From: Carboxylicivirga linearis | GTDB lineage: Bacteria; Bacteroidota; Bacteroidia; Bacteroidales; Marinilabiliaceae | NCBI RefSeq assembly: GCF_018271995.1 | Contig: NZ_JAGUCO010000005.1 | Coordinates: forward strand, 186,001-250,000 | Length of the DNA stretch: 64,000 nt | Direction: 5' to 3' | Shown here: in pieces, positions 52,776 through 62,147 of the stretch | Layout of the letters: each line of letters starts with the position of its first letter | Position numbering within the stretch: position 1 is the first letter of the stretch | Made by a program: the position numbers and the translations under genes | The notes under the pieces: generated by a model | Told to the model about the DNA's origin: nothing | Databases searched by the model: none | The model's input: the letters and a program-made list of their open reading frames with translations, nothing else

Positions 52776-52874
52776 ATCGTTTGTTTTGAAATGCAAATAT
52801 AATTTATTCAGCTTGTCCGGGAAATGTGATGCTATTATAAACTTCTTTCAGGTTTAATAATTAAGACAAATATG

Positions 52875-52882
52875 TACTTTTG
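52875..52882 (+). promoter_or_regulatory. -7 element of the menA promoter
   Basis: TACTTTTG matches TAnnTTTG. Transcription would begin near 52890, so the gene must start at the ATG at 52899 and not at an upstream start. The -33 element is weak. Confidence 0.5.
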
Positions 52883-52898
52883 CTCAAAATTTGATTTT

Positions 52899-53804
52899 AT
52901 GTCATCAGTTAAAGCCTGGATTACAGCTTTTCGTTTACGAACTTTACCATTAGCTTTTTCTTCCATTTTAGCAGGAAGTTTTGTGGCTGAATTTTATAAT
53001 TGTTTTCAATGGCCTGTTTTGTTGTTGGCCTTGTTCACAACCTTGTTTTTGCAGATTCTTTCTAATTTGGCAAATGATTATGGCGACACTGTTAATGGCG
53101 CTGATCATGAAGGTCGATTAGGGCCCCAAAGAATGGTGCAAAGCGGAATGATAACATTATCGCAGATGAGAATTGCAATTGTTATATTTTCTGTATTGTC
53201 GTTTCTTTCAGGGATAGGATTGATTTATATTTCTTTTGGAGGGTTTATTCAGTTACGGTTTCTTTTATTCCTATTGTTGGGTATGGCTGCCATTGCTGCA
53301 GCATTGAAATACACAATGGGATCCAATCCATATGGTTATAAAGGTTTAGGTGATTTTTATGTGCTGGTGTTTTTTGGATTAACAGGTGTTGGAGGTACTT
53401 ACTTTTTACATTCTAATAATTGGGACTGGACTTTGTTGCTTCCTGCTTTTAGTATTGGCTTTTTAAGTACTGGCGTGCTTAATGTAAATAATATGCGCGA
53501 TATTAAAAGCGATCAGGTAGCAGGAAAAAGAACTCTTGTGGTCAAAATTGGTTTGAATTCTGCCAAAGTGTATCATTACAGCTTAATAATATTGTCGGTA
53601 GTTTTGTTAGTTGTATTCAGTATTATCAACAAGTTTAGCTTGTTAAGCTATCTTTACTTGGCAGGAGTTCCGCTCTTGTTTTTGCATATGAAGGCCATAA
53701 AAAATGCAAAGGTTGCTGATGATTTTGATCCACAACTTAAAAAGCTAGCTCTGTCAACTTTGGTGTTGGTTTTATTGTTTGGACTAGGAATAATGATTGG
53801 TTAA
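52899..53804 (+). CDS. menA: 1,4-dihydroxy-2-naphthoate octaprenyltransferase
   Basis: This 301-residue membrane enzyme of the UbiA superfamily attaches the polyprenyl tail to dihydroxynaphthoate in menaquinone synthesis. The Mg-binding motif is NDYGDTVNGAD and the second Asp motif NNMRDIKSDQ. About eight or nine transmembrane helices are visible. The RTLPLAFSSILAG opening is typical. The start is set by the promoter at 52875. It is followed after 1 bp by menC. Confidence 0.94.
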   Translation: MSSVKAWITAFRLRTLPLAFSSILAGSFVAEFYNCFQWPVLLLALFTTLFLQILSNLANDYGDTVNGADHEGRLGPQRMVQSGMITLSQMRIAIVIFSVLSFLSGIGLIYISFGGFIQLRFLLFLLLGMAAIAAALKYTMGSNPYGYKGLGDFYVLVFFGLTGVGGTYFLHSNNWDWTLLLPAFSIGFLSTGVLNVNNMRDIKSDQVAGKRTLVVKIGLNSAKVYHYSLIILSVVLLVVFSIINKFSLLSYLYLAGVPLLFLHMKAIKNAKVADDFDPQLKKLALSTLVLVLLFGLGIMIG

Positions 53805-53805
53805 C

Positions 53806-54849
53806 ATGTTAAAAGCAGATTTTACAAAGCATATACTCAAGTTTAATTTCCCAGGAGGCACTTCGCGTGGCGTTTTATACGAGAAACCGAGTTGGTATTT
53901 AAGATTGCAAGATGATAAGGGAAACACAGGGATTGGAGAGATTTCCATTATACCCGGATTAAGCCTGGATGCCGAAGAAGAGTTGGATCAAATATTAAGC
54001 GGTTTAGGTAATAATGCAGAATCAATTCAGGATAATTATCAAACACGATTTAAGCATTTACCTGCTTTAAGGTTCGGAATTGAGTCGGCTCTATTGAGTT
54101 TAAGAGGAAAATCTACTTATGAATTATATCCCTCAAGGTTTTGTCAAGGTGATGATGCTGTGAAGATAAACGGTTTAATCTGGATGGGAGACATTCCTAA
54201 TATGAATAGACAGATTGAATTAAAGCTGGAACAAGGATTTACCTGTTTGAAAATGAAAATAGGAGCTTTAAACTTTGAGGATGAAATACAGGTATTAAAA
54301 AATATCAGGAAAAACTACTCAAAGGATGTGCTGGAACTTAGAGTAGATGCCAATGGAGCATTTAGTCCAAATGAAGCTTTATCAAAGTTAGATCAATTAG
54401 CTATGCTTGATCTACACTCAATAGAACAACCTGTTAAGGCCGGACAGTGGGATGTAATGGCAGATCTTTGTAAAAAAACTCCTTTGCCCATTGCTTTAGA
54501 TGAAGAGTTGATAGGTATTCATGAAGTATCTGAAAGAACTCAACTACTTGATACAATTAATCCACAATACATCATTTTAAAACCAAGTTTAATTGGAGGT
54601 TTCGATTCATCATTGGAATGGATAAAACTTGCTCAAGAAAGAAATATGGGATGGTGGGTGACATCGGCCTTAGAGGGGAATATTGGCTTAAATGCTATTG
54701 CCCAGTGGACATATACTTTAAATAATTCAATGTCTCAGGGCTTAGGAACGGGCCAAGTATTTAAGAATAATATTGATTCACCTCTGTATTTAAAGGGAGA
54801 TAACTTGTATTACAATCCATCAAAACAATGGGCTAATCCTTTTCTATAA
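53806..54849 (+). CDS. menC: o-Succinylbenzoate synthase
   Basis: This 347-residue enolase-superfamily enzyme dehydrates SHCHC to o-succinylbenzoate. The catalytic Lys lies in CLKMKIGALNFEDE, the metal ligands in LRVDANGAF, SIEQPV and ALDEEL, and the second Lys in YIILKPSLIGG. The ATG at 53806 is preferred to a TTG at 53797 because it leaves a 1-bp gap after the menA stop. Dipeptide epimerase activity is a distant alternative ruled out by the men context. Confidence 0.9.
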   Translation: MLKADFTKHILKFNFPGGTSRGVLYEKPSWYLRLQDDKGNTGIGEISIIPGLSLDAEEELDQILSGLGNNAESIQDNYQTRFKHLPALRFGIESALLSLRGKSTYELYPSRFCQGDDAVKINGLIWMGDIPNMNRQIELKLEQGFTCLKMKIGALNFEDEIQVLKNIRKNYSKDVLELRVDANGAFSPNEALSKLDQLAMLDLHSIEQPVKAGQWDVMADLCKKTPLPIALDEELIGIHEVSERTQLLDTINPQYIILKPSLIGGFDSSLEWIKLAQERNMGWWVTSALEGNIGLNAIAQWTYTLNNSMSQGLGTGQVFKNNIDSPLYLKGDNLYYNPSKQWANPFL

Positions 54850-54856
54850 ATATTAA

Positions 54857-55957
54857 ATGATATCAACCATCAAACATAAACACTACAACACCTTATATTT
54901 TAATCATACCTTTTATGATGGTGAAGATCAATTAAGGAAGTTAAGCGACGAACTTAGTTTGAGCGATTTAGATTGGGAAATAGCTTTGGGATCTTTCTTG
55001 AAAGAATGGTTGAGTGATGATTTAGATATTGAGCTATTTACATCAGGAAGTACAGGAGTACCGAAAAAAATCATAATGAATAAATCAGCAATGGTTTATT
55101 CAGCAGAACGTACCCTTGATTTTTTTCATTTGAAAAAAGGAGCTAAAGCCTTGTTGTGTTTGTCAACCGACTATATCGCAGGAAAAATGATGGTGGTGCG
55201 TGCCTTGGTTGGAGGACTTCACCTTATAGCTCATGGTGTAGATTCCAATCCTTTAAAATATTTAAAAGAAGAAATTGATTTTGCGGCATTAGTACCAACA
55301 CAAGCAAAGGAGTGTTTTGTGAATTCGCGTGATCAGTTTAAGCTGGTTAAGACTATAATACTGGGTGGAGCTAAGGTGGATTGGGATTTAGAACAAAAAT
55401 TGAATCAAGTATCATCTGAGTGTTGGGAAACATATGGAATGACTGAGACAGTATCACACATTGCCTTAAAAAGAATAGCATTAGAGCCTAATACTCCCTT
55501 TCGTCTTTTACCTGGAATTGAAATTAGGCAAGATGATAGATCGTGCTTGGTAATTGAGCCATCAGACATAAATCAACATCGATTAGTTACGAACGATATT
55601 GTTGAGTTAAAGAGCGAGAATGAGTTTATTTTAAAAGGACGATATGATAATGTAATTATTACAGGAGGGCTAAAATTATATCCAGAAGAATTGGAAGGAA
55701 AACTTTCCAAAAAGATAAATCAGGATTTTATATTTTGTGGTATTCCCGATAGTAAATGGGGAGAATCAGTTGTGTTGGTTGTCGAATCAAATGATTCACT
55801 AAAATTTGATGAATCAATCTACTTAACTTTGAAGAAATACGAAAAGCCTAAGAATATTTATTTTTTGGAAAGTTTTCCCCGTACAGAAAGTGGCAAAATA
55901 CAGCGTTCAAAAATAAAAGAAATCATACTTAAAAGAATGGATTCTACTAATGCTTGA
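54857..55957 (+). CDS. menE: O-succinylbenzoate-CoA ligase (AMP-binding)
   Basis: This 366-residue adenylate-forming enzyme is short for MenE. It has the P-loop ELFTSGSTGVPKK, STDYIAGKMMVVRALVGG, the LGGAKVDWDLEQ and YGMTETVSHIALKR active-site motifs, and the C-terminal Lys region ESFPRTESGKIQRSK. Short MenE forms are usual in Bacteroidota. It lies 7 bp after menC and activates the product of that enzyme with CoA. Confidence 0.9.
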   Translation: MISTIKHKHYNTLYFNHTFYDGEDQLRKLSDELSLSDLDWEIALGSFLKEWLSDDLDIELFTSGSTGVPKKIIMNKSAMVYSAERTLDFFHLKKGAKALLCLSTDYIAGKMMVVRALVGGLHLIAHGVDSNPLKYLKEEIDFAALVPTQAKECFVNSRDQFKLVKTIILGGAKVDWDLEQKLNQVSSECWETYGMTETVSHIALKRIALEPNTPFRLLPGIEIRQDDRSCLVIEPSDINQHRLVTNDIVELKSENEFILKGRYDNVIITGGLKLYPEELEGKLSKKINQDFIFCGIPDSKWGESVVLVVESNDSLKFDESIYLTLKKYEKPKNIYFLESFPRTESGKIQRSKIKEIILKRMDSTNA

Positions 55958-55999
55958 TGCATTAATACTATATTTGTTTAAAAAGACTGGAAAGATAAA

Positions 56000-57748
56000 A
56001 TGACTCGTATCTATATAATCGCAACCGCACTATTGATTTTAACATCTTGTTATAATAAGCGCAAGGATGTAGCAATTAACACATATCAGGAAGCAGACCT
56101 TAGTAATGCCAGTGAAGATCCTTTATGGGAAAGAACGGGAAGAGGTTTGCATGCATCGTTTGGTTCAACAGATGTTAGATATTCGAAATACAAGGTTCCG
56201 ATGGAGATTGTTGTCAAAGATTTTGAATTAACTGCATGGAAAGGTGAAAGAATAAATACACAGATAGTTTTATGGACTGTTTCTGATATAAAGCAAGTTG
56301 AATGTGTTTGGCAGCCTTTGGTGAGTGAGAATGGAGATACAATTTCAACAACAAAAATTAATACCCGGTTTGTGCGTTATGTTATTGCCGATAAATATGG
56401 AAATGGCTGTGGAGAGCGCACTAATGACCCCACAAATGCGCATTTAGTTGCTGATGTATTGGATCAATTGCCTGCTATGGATATGGTGGCACATACTGTT
56501 AGGCCTGTTTGGGTTAGTTTTGATGTGCCGGAAGATGTATCACCAGGAAAATACACTTCTTCAGTCAAAATATATTCTAAAAAGAATTCCCCACAGGAAT
56601 TACGTTTAACACTTAATGTACAGAATAAACAAATTCCATCTTGCGATCAGCAAAAGTTTCATCTTAACTTAAGGCAAAATCCTTTGGCAATTGCTTTGTG
56701 GCACGATGTTAAGCCATGGAGCGAAGAGCACTTTAAGGTAATGAAACCCTATATGAGATTGCTTGCTGAGGCAGGACAGAAAAGTGTAAGTTGCTTGCTT
56801 TACGAAGGAGTGAATGAAGATGTAACCTTTAATCTTCCAACATCCATGATTCAATGGGTGAGAACATCCAATGGTAAATGGAAGTTTGATTATTCTGTAT
56901 TGGAGAAGTGGATCAATTTTATGCAGGAAAATGGAATTGATAAACACATTAATTTATACTCAATTTTACCTCTAAATAAGCAGTTGTTTTATCGTAATGA
57001 GAAAGATGGGCAAAGTAATCTTATTTCATTGAAAGAAGACAGTGAGTTACGTAGAGAAATACTTAAAACCTATTTTGCAAATTTACGTCAATTCCTGGCT
57101 GATAAAGGATGGATGGAGAAAACCAGTATTGTTATTGAGGATAAGAATCAAGAAGATTTATCCGATTTTATTTATTGGATGAGGAAATATGAACCGGACT
57201 TTAAGATTACTTTAATAACCAAACGTTACCGTCCTGATTTGCTGGATAGTGTTCAGCATCTAGGGTTGTCGGCACAATATATTAGTGCGGAATCAATGCT
57301 GGAATTGCTAGAAGTAGATGATACCAAAACGAGTTTAACCATTGATTGTTCGTTAGAAAGACCGAATTTATTTTCATTTTCATCACCCGCTGAAGCTACC
57401 TGGTTTGGCTGGTTTGCTGCCGCTCATGGTTTAGATGGTTTGTATTATTCAGGTTTTAATGATTGGAATGCTAACCCGTTAATTGACGGAAGATCGATAT
57501 ATGCACCAGCTGGTGCTAATGCACTCGTTTATCCGGATTGTAGAAGCTCCATTAGATTTGAAAAGCTAAAAGAAGGAATTCAGGATTATGAGAAGCTGAA
57601 TGTTCTCTCAAAGGACTTTACCAGTAACGATCTTGAAGAATTGGCAAAGATTCAGGCCCGTTTTACAGTGCATAGGATGAATGATAATGAGGCCGAGATT
57701 GTTGTTAAGAAAGGCCGAGAAATTATTAATAAATTATCTGAAAGGTAA
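56000..57748 (+). CDS. DUF4091 glycoside hydrolase-like lipoprotein
   Basis: This 582-residue lipoprotein has the lipobox LTSC and an N-terminal beta-sandwich (about 60-215). A TIM-barrel-like middle and the C-terminal DUF4091 domain follow, the latter recognisable by DWNANPLIDGRSIYAPAGANALVYP and EGIQDYEKLNVL, which are given for placement near residues 490-540. DUF4091 proteins are regarded as likely glycoside hydrolases, but the substrate is unknown. It follows menE by 42 bp in the same direction, possibly cotranscribed by readthrough. Confidence 0.82.
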   Translation: MTRIYIIATALLILTSCYNKRKDVAINTYQEADLSNASEDPLWERTGRGLHASFGSTDVRYSKYKVPMEIVVKDFELTAWKGERINTQIVLWTVSDIKQVECVWQPLVSENGDTISTTKINTRFVRYVIADKYGNGCGERTNDPTNAHLVADVLDQLPAMDMVAHTVRPVWVSFDVPEDVSPGKYTSSVKIYSKKNSPQELRLTLNVQNKQIPSCDQQKFHLNLRQNPLAIALWHDVKPWSEEHFKVMKPYMRLLAEAGQKSVSCLLYEGVNEDVTFNLPTSMIQWVRTSNGKWKFDYSVLEKWINFMQENGIDKHINLYSILPLNKQLFYRNEKDGQSNLISLKEDSELRREILKTYFANLRQFLADKGWMEKTSIVIEDKNQEDLSDFIYWMRKYEPDFKITLITKRYRPDLLDSVQHLGLSAQYISAESMLELLEVDDTKTSLTIDCSLERPNLFSFSSPAEATWFGWFAAAHGLDGLYYSGFNDWNANPLIDGRSIYAPAGANALVYPDCRSSIRFEKLKEGIQDYEKLNVLSKDFTSNDLEELAKIQARFTVHRMNDNEAEIVVKKGREIINKLSER

Positions 57749-57903
57749 TTCGTACTCAAATACTCAAAATCATGAATAATGTCATGATTTTTGTGGCACT
57801 TCTATGCTTATTTTGTCTTCTAAATAATCTTAACCCCTAAATATTCCTATAAATATTTATTAAGTCAGCAGTTTTTAATGTTGATAGGGGAAATAAACCG
57901 TAA

Positions 57904-59094
57904 TTGAAGATGAAAATATTAATGACATTATGTATGGTCTTGTTTTCTGTAGCTATTATTGCACAGGACGAAGCCAAGGGATTTGAGTTTGAAACTATTT
58001 ATGATTTAGAAGCTACTTGTGTAAAGGATCAGTATAGATCGGGTACATGTTGGAGTTTTTCAGGTTTAGGATTTTTTGAGTCAGAGATGATTCGTTTAGG
58101 TAAAAATCCGGCTAACCTTTCAGAGATGTTTGTAGTACGTCATTGTTATTCCGATAAAGCAGAAAAATATGTGCGTTTACATGGTTCGTTAAACTTCGGT
58201 GGAGGTGGTGCTTTTCATGACGTTGTTTATGTGATGAAGAAGTATGGTATGGTTCCTGAAGAAGTTTATGGTGGATTAAACTACGGTGAAGAAAAACACG
58301 TTCATGGCGAAATGGATGAAGTGTTAAAAGCTTATGTTGATGCAGTCATTAAAAATAAGAATAAGAAACTAACCACAGCCTGGAAAAATGGTTACGAGGG
58401 TATTTTAGATGCTTATTTAGGAGAAATGCCTGAGTCGTTTGAAGTAGATGGTAAAACATACACTCCACAAACATATTTAGATGATGTTATTGGTATTAAT
58501 CCTGATGATTATATTCAGGTAAGTTCTTATTCACACCATCCATTCTACTCAAAATTTATTATTGAAGTGCCAGATAACTGGATGTGGGGTGAAGTATATA
58601 ATGTGCCAATGGATGATTTAATGTCTATTTTTAATAATTCGTTAGAAAACGGATATAGCATTGGTTGGGCTGCTGATGTGAGTGAGAAAGGATTTTCGTA
58701 TCGCAATGGATTAGCTATCGTTCCGGAAAGTAATATTGAAGAGTTGGCTGATTCAGAGCAATCGAAGTGGGAAGCAATGACACCTGCTGAGCGTAATAAA
58801 AGACTGTATAGTTTTGAAGAGCCAGTTACAGAAAAGGTTATTACCCAGGAAATGCGTCAGGAAGCTTTCGATAACTATGAAACGACAGACGACCATGGAA
58901 TGCAAATTACCGGTATGGTAAAAGATCAGAACGGTACTGTATATTACAAGGTTAAAAATTCGTGGAATACAGGAAATAAGTACGATGGATATATATACGC
59001 TTCAGAAGCTTTTGTGAAGTATAAAACAATGTCTATCATGATTCATAAAGATGCTTTAACTAAAGACCTAAAAAAGAAACTTGGTGTTAAGTAA
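57904..59094 (+). CDS. C1 family aminopeptidase (bleomycin hydrolase-like)
   Basis: This 396-residue exported cysteine peptidase has a signal peptide ending around IIAQDE. The Cys is in RSGTCWSFSGLGF, His in DDHGMQITGM and Asn in VKNSWNT. The segment SEMFVVRHCY is typical of the PepC/bleomycin hydrolase branch in Bacteroidetes. The C-terminal arm (about KDLKKKLGVK) may reach the active site as in PepC. Being exported, it probably works on peptides in the periplasm. A strong terminator follows. Confidence 0.9.
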   Translation: MKMKILMTLCMVLFSVAIIAQDEAKGFEFETIYDLEATCVKDQYRSGTCWSFSGLGFFESEMIRLGKNPANLSEMFVVRHCYSDKAEKYVRLHGSLNFGGGGAFHDVVYVMKKYGMVPEEVYGGLNYGEEKHVHGEMDEVLKAYVDAVIKNKNKKLTTAWKNGYEGILDAYLGEMPESFEVDGKTYTPQTYLDDVIGINPDDYIQVSSYSHHPFYSKFIIEVPDNWMWGEVYNVPMDDLMSIFNNSLENGYSIGWAADVSEKGFSYRNGLAIVPESNIEELADSEQSKWEAMTPAERNKRLYSFEEPVTEKVITQEMRQEAFDNYETTDDHGMQITGMVKDQNGTVYYKVKNSWNTGNKYDGYIYASEAFVKYKTMSIMIHKDALTKDLKKKLGVK

Positions 59095-59116
59095 TATTGG
59101 CATTACAGATGATATT

Positions 59117-59147
59117 AAAGGGCGATCGTTGATCGCTCTTTTTTTAT
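59117..59147 (+). terminator. Terminator of the C1 peptidase gene
   Basis: GCGATC and GATCGC pair around GTT and are followed by a run of seven T's. Confidence 0.88.
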
Positions 59148-59470
59148 GAAATCAAACCAAATAAGTATGAAAAAAAATAATAGTCAGTAATTGTATTGTA
59201 ATATGCATATATTCAGATTTATGCATTGAATTTTTAATATTGTTTATAGGAATTGTTGATTATAAAATCTCAACTTTTATTAAAAAAGTTTCCATTTTAA
59301 AAAAAAAGTTCCATATTTGCATATGTTAAAATGTGTAAACAAAAAGATAAAATTATTTGTTTATATATTTGAAATAAACAAGATTTCTATGTTGAGTTAA
59401 AAAAGGTTAATATTGTGAATTATAAAGTATTAATTCAAAACCTTTTTAAATCAATTAAGTATAAAGAGTT

Positions 59471-59550
59471 ATGAAGCTTTCTTCATAAGTTAGGGTTAAG
59501 GTTAGGTTGAAGAAGGAATGTTCGAAATGTCGAGCATTCCTCTTTTTTTT
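59471..59550 (+). ncRNA. Candidate small RNA or leader unit 1
   Basis: The unit has a small hairpin (ATGAAG/CTTCAT, 59471-59486), then AGTTAGGGTTAAGGTTAGG, then an 11-bp terminator stem (59515-59540) closed by AATG and followed by eight T's. The first hairpin also encodes the mini-frame MKLSS-stop. The same layout recurs 120 bp downstream. No gene starts on the plus strand after it. The type assignment is an inference from structure. Confidence 0.4.
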
Positions 59551-59591
59551 GCCCGATTTTAAACTAAAAGTACTCGTTAATGGTTATATTA

Positions 59592-59669
59592 ATGAATCAA
59601 TTTATTCATAGATTTGGATTTTAGTTAGGGTTAGATGAAAAGAGAGGATAGCAGAGTCCTCTCTTTTTA
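59592..59669 (+). ncRNA. Candidate small RNA or leader unit 2
   Basis: The unit has a hairpin ATGAAT/ATTCAT (59592-59609), the sequence TAGTTAGGGTTAGATGAAA and a terminator stem GAGAGGA/TCCTCTC (59642-59665) followed by T's. The first hairpin lies inside a mini-frame MNQFIHRFGF-stop. It resembles unit 1 in order and in the TTAGGGTTA core, but stem sequences differ. It also ends just before the macrodomain gene's stop and may serve as that gene's terminator. Confidence 0.4.
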
Positions 59670-59671
59670 GT

Positions 59672-60166
59672 TTATAACCTTAGTTTCTGTTCGTATAAGT
59701 GGAAGTTTTCACTATCAAATATCACAAAAATAATCTCCAACTTGTTTTGCGAAATAAAATTCTGTACTGATCGAATGGCAATCTCAGCTGCCTGATCTTT
59801 GGGGTAACCATAAGCACCAGTGCTTATGTTTGGGAATGCAATGGATCGGATATTGTGTTTAAGAGCTAATCTAAGGCTATTAAGGTAACAGTTGGCCAGT
59901 AACTCTGCTTCGTTATTATTTCCGCCTTGCCATACAGGACCAACCGTATGTATCACATATTTTGCCGGAAGATTATAGCCTTTAGTGATTTTCGCTTTCC
60001 CGGTTGGGCATCCATTAAGAGTTCGGCATTCTTCCAGTAAATGAGCTCCTGCTGCACGGTGAATAGCTCCATCAACACCACCGCCACCCAGTAAAGACGA
60101 GTTGGCTGCATTAACAATGGCATCTACCTTTAATTGCGTTATATCACCCTTTATTAATTGTATCAT
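59672..60166 (-). CDS. Macrodomain protein (O-acetyl-ADP-ribose deacetylase-like, YmdB type)
   Basis: This 164-residue single macrodomain has [26 protein letters not shown] near the N-terminus, with the catalytic Asn-Asp pair, cited only to place it at about 10-35. It also has [21 protein letters not shown] and [17 protein letters not shown]. Such proteins remove ADP-ribose from protein or O-acetyl-ADP-ribose. It is alone, convergent with the twin hairpin units. Confidence 0.92.
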   Translation of the reverse strand: MIQLIKGDITQLKVDAIVNAANSSLLGGGGVDGAIHRAAGAHLLEECRTLNGCPTGKAKITKGYNLPAKYVIHTVGPVWQGGNNNEAELLANCYLNSLRLALKHNIRSIAFPNISTGAYGYPKDQAAEIAIRSVQNFISQNKLEIIFVIFDSENFHLYEQKLRL

Positions 60167-60478
60167 GGTTGTAGCTTTAGTAAGGTAAAATTATTTATTC
60201 CCTCAGTTTATTGCAAAGAGAGTTTTTTGTTAGTTGGCAAAGGTAAGGGTGTTTAGTATAGCAGATATTGGGATGTTGTTCTTTTGGAGATTGTTGCTTT
60301 ACAAGATTATAATGTGAAGCCTTAATGTTTTGGTGTAATTGCAGAAAATATTCTTTTTAACCTAGAATTGCATTTGTTAATTAATAGTGGTTTTGTATTT
60401 TAGATATCATAAATGATTGTAATAGAAGAAATCTTTTAAGAGATATTCTATTTTACCCAAACTAGTACTTAATACCTA
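60167..60478. other. 312-bp intergenic region
   Basis: The region separates divergent genes and is AT-rich. No gene is seen, nor a promoter clear enough to name. Confidence 0.4.
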
Positions 60479-60961
60479 ATGAAACAAAATGCTGTAATTC
60501 TATTCTCGTTAATTTTACCTTTATATATGGTTGCTCAGAGCAATGTTGGTGATAAAATAATCAAAAAAGAAGGGTTGTATTATCTGAATGATGGTTTGTG
60601 TACGGGTGTTTATTTGTCGTATCATACGAATGGAGTTGTTGCATCAAAGGAAGGTTATTTTAAAGGGCATCCTAATGGATTATGGACATGGTGGTGGAAA
60701 AATGGACAGAAAAAGAAAGAGGAAAATTACATTTATAAAAACGGGTGTTCGTATCGCGATGGCTTTGTTTATGAATGGTACGAAAATGGCAATTTAATGC
60801 AGAAAGAAACATATAAAGACGGACTCCGGCATGGTAAATGGTATAAATATGATAAAAGAGGAACTATTGTGCTGAAAGGTGTTTGTAGCTATGGTGAGCT
60901 TGTATCAGGAGATAAAGTACCCGTGCCGGTTTCTTGTTCAAGAAGAATGGTTTCTTATTAA
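60479..60961 (+). CDS. Exported MORN-repeat (YwqK-like) protein
   Basis: This 160-residue protein has a signal peptide ending at MVAQSN and at least three MORN-like repeats: HTNGVVASKEGYFKGHPNGLW, WWKNGQKKKEENY and WYENGNLMQKETYKDGLRHG (each given in part). Databases often label such proteins as YwqK antitoxins, but no toxin partner is next to it and it is exported, so that label is doubtful. Function is unknown. Confidence 0.75.
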   Translation: MKQNAVILFSLILPLYMVAQSNVGDKIIKKEGLYYLNDGLCTGVYLSYHTNGVVASKEGYFKGHPNGLWTWWWKNGQKKKEENYIYKNGCSYRDGFVYEWYENGNLMQKETYKDGLRHGKWYKYDKRGTIVLKGVCSYGELVSGDKVPVPVSCSRRMVSY

Positions 60962-61016
60962 TGTTTCAAAAATGTATTAAAATGCCATTCTATAAGAGAT
61001 GAGAGAATTAATTCTT

Positions 61017-61045
61017 AGTCCCGGCAAAAGTGTCGGGACTATCTT
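61017..61045 (+). terminator. Terminator of the MORN-repeat gene
   Basis: AGTCCCGGC and GTCGGGACT pair around AAAAGT and are followed by ATCTTATTT. The T run is poor. Confidence 0.6.
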
Positions 61046-61143
61046 ATTTATACCGGAAAGTTAATTGACAACAGGGCTTATTATTTCGTAAATTAATATA
61101 AAGATCAGTTTTGTAATAATAGGGGATAATACAACTAAAAGAC

Positions 61144-61599
61144 ATGAAAAAGTTACCGAATTATGCGTTTTTATTGACTTTTTTAATTCCTGTACTTGTT
61201 TTTTTAGCTTGTGAAAAAGAGGAAGGTAAGGAAGTGGAAAGGTCAGAGGTGTTTCTAACTCTTACGTCGCATTCCTGGGCTTATGATACGGTTTATATTG
61301 AGTGCGATGATCCTGATATTATCTGGTGGTTTACTTTTCTTGATAGTGCTGCTTCGGCCACTAATTATGAGATTTTATTTAAGGAAGATTTTACATTTAT
61401 TGGTAGTCCGGATGGTGATGCCAAATGGCGGTTGCAAAACAATGAAACGGAGATTATGATTGTGGATGATGATGATGCGATGGATATCTATAATCACTTT
61501 CGAATTGATGAATTAACGGATCAACTTTTAAAAATTACTGATATGGGTGATGTACCTCCTTCAGATACTTGCTATGTACAGTTTGTATACCGTAAGTGA
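61144..61599 (+). CDS. Hypothetical lipoprotein
   Basis: This 151-residue protein has a lipobox LACE after a hydrophobic signal. The rest is acidic and predicted to be beta-rich (SHSWAYDTVYIECDD, YEILFKEDFTFIG), and it ends in a strand (SDTCYVQFVYRK). It resembles the lipocalin-like small lipoproteins of Bacteroidota in size and start (TSHSW), but I cannot assign it to a family with confidence. Confidence 0.6.
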   Translation: MKKLPNYAFLLTFLIPVLVFLACEKEEGKEVERSEVFLTLTSHSWAYDTVYIECDDPDIIWWFTFLDSAASATNYEILFKEDFTFIGSPDGDAKWRLQNNETEIMIVDDDDAMDIYNHFRIDELTDQLLKITDMGDVPPSDTCYVQFVYRK

Positions 61600-61611
61600 T
61601 TGGAGGTTTCG

Positions 61612-61973
61612 ACGAAGTTGAAAACTTCGCCGAGCAATAGGGGTTGATTACGGATAGGTTCTCTTGTTTACTACAGTCGCCCCTACAGGGCTCCGTATGA
61701 ACATTGCATAATTCACAGCACTAACGTACTGTGCTATTAAAGTCAGGGCTCCGCCCTTCATTTATATTGCATCATCCGTGTCCAGTTGAGGTGTTTGTAA
61801 TTAACCAAGTCAAAAGTGATTAAGTCAAATTTCAAAAGTAAAATAACACTCTGATTGATACTGTGGAGTGATAAGCTATCAGCTAAACAGTCCTGGAGGG
61901 ACGCCTGTAGCAGCATAGTACGTAAGTGCTATGTGTTTGGCAATATGTACACAAGTCCCGGAGGGACGTCTGT
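61612..61973. repeat. Cluster of short palindromic repeats (REP-like)
   Basis: Between 61612 and 61973 there are at least six palindromic units: CGAAGTTGAAAACTTCG, GTCGCCCCTACAGGGCTC, AGGGCTCCGCCCTT and the pair GTCCTGGAGGGACGCCTGT (61890) and GTCCCGGAGGGACGTCTGT (61955). AGCACTAACGTACTGTGCT at 61717-61735 recurs inverted at 61912-61930, with 17 of 19 matches. No transposase gene is present in the window. The units look like non-autonomous palindromes of the kind mobilised by Y1 transposases. Confidence 0.6.
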
Positions 61974-62040
61974 GGTTAATGGAGGATAGTTATAGCTTGA
62001 CAGGAATAATAGTTGCAAACCTGGCCAAATCATACATAAA

Positions 62041-62073
62041 TAAAAAGCGAAGCCTTTCGACCTCGCTTTTCTT
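62041..62073 (-). terminator. Terminator of pheT
   Basis: On the minus strand AAAAGCGAGG and CTTCGCTTTT pair, followed by TATTTATG. It lies 75 bp after the pheT stop. Confidence 0.75.
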
Positions 62074-62147
62074 TATTTTGATTTGTTATCGTTTATAGGT
62101 GGCAATTAAACTACTGCCTTCTGCCTAATAAACTAACAAACTCATAT

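Noticed and set aside
59490-59510. TTAGGG repeats as telomere-like sequence
   Set aside because: There are only a few imperfect units, inside hairpin-terminator structures of a circular-type chromosome segment.
60479-60961. YwqK antitoxin of a toxin-antitoxin system
   Set aside because: The protein is exported, has MORN-like repeats and no toxin gene is adjacent.
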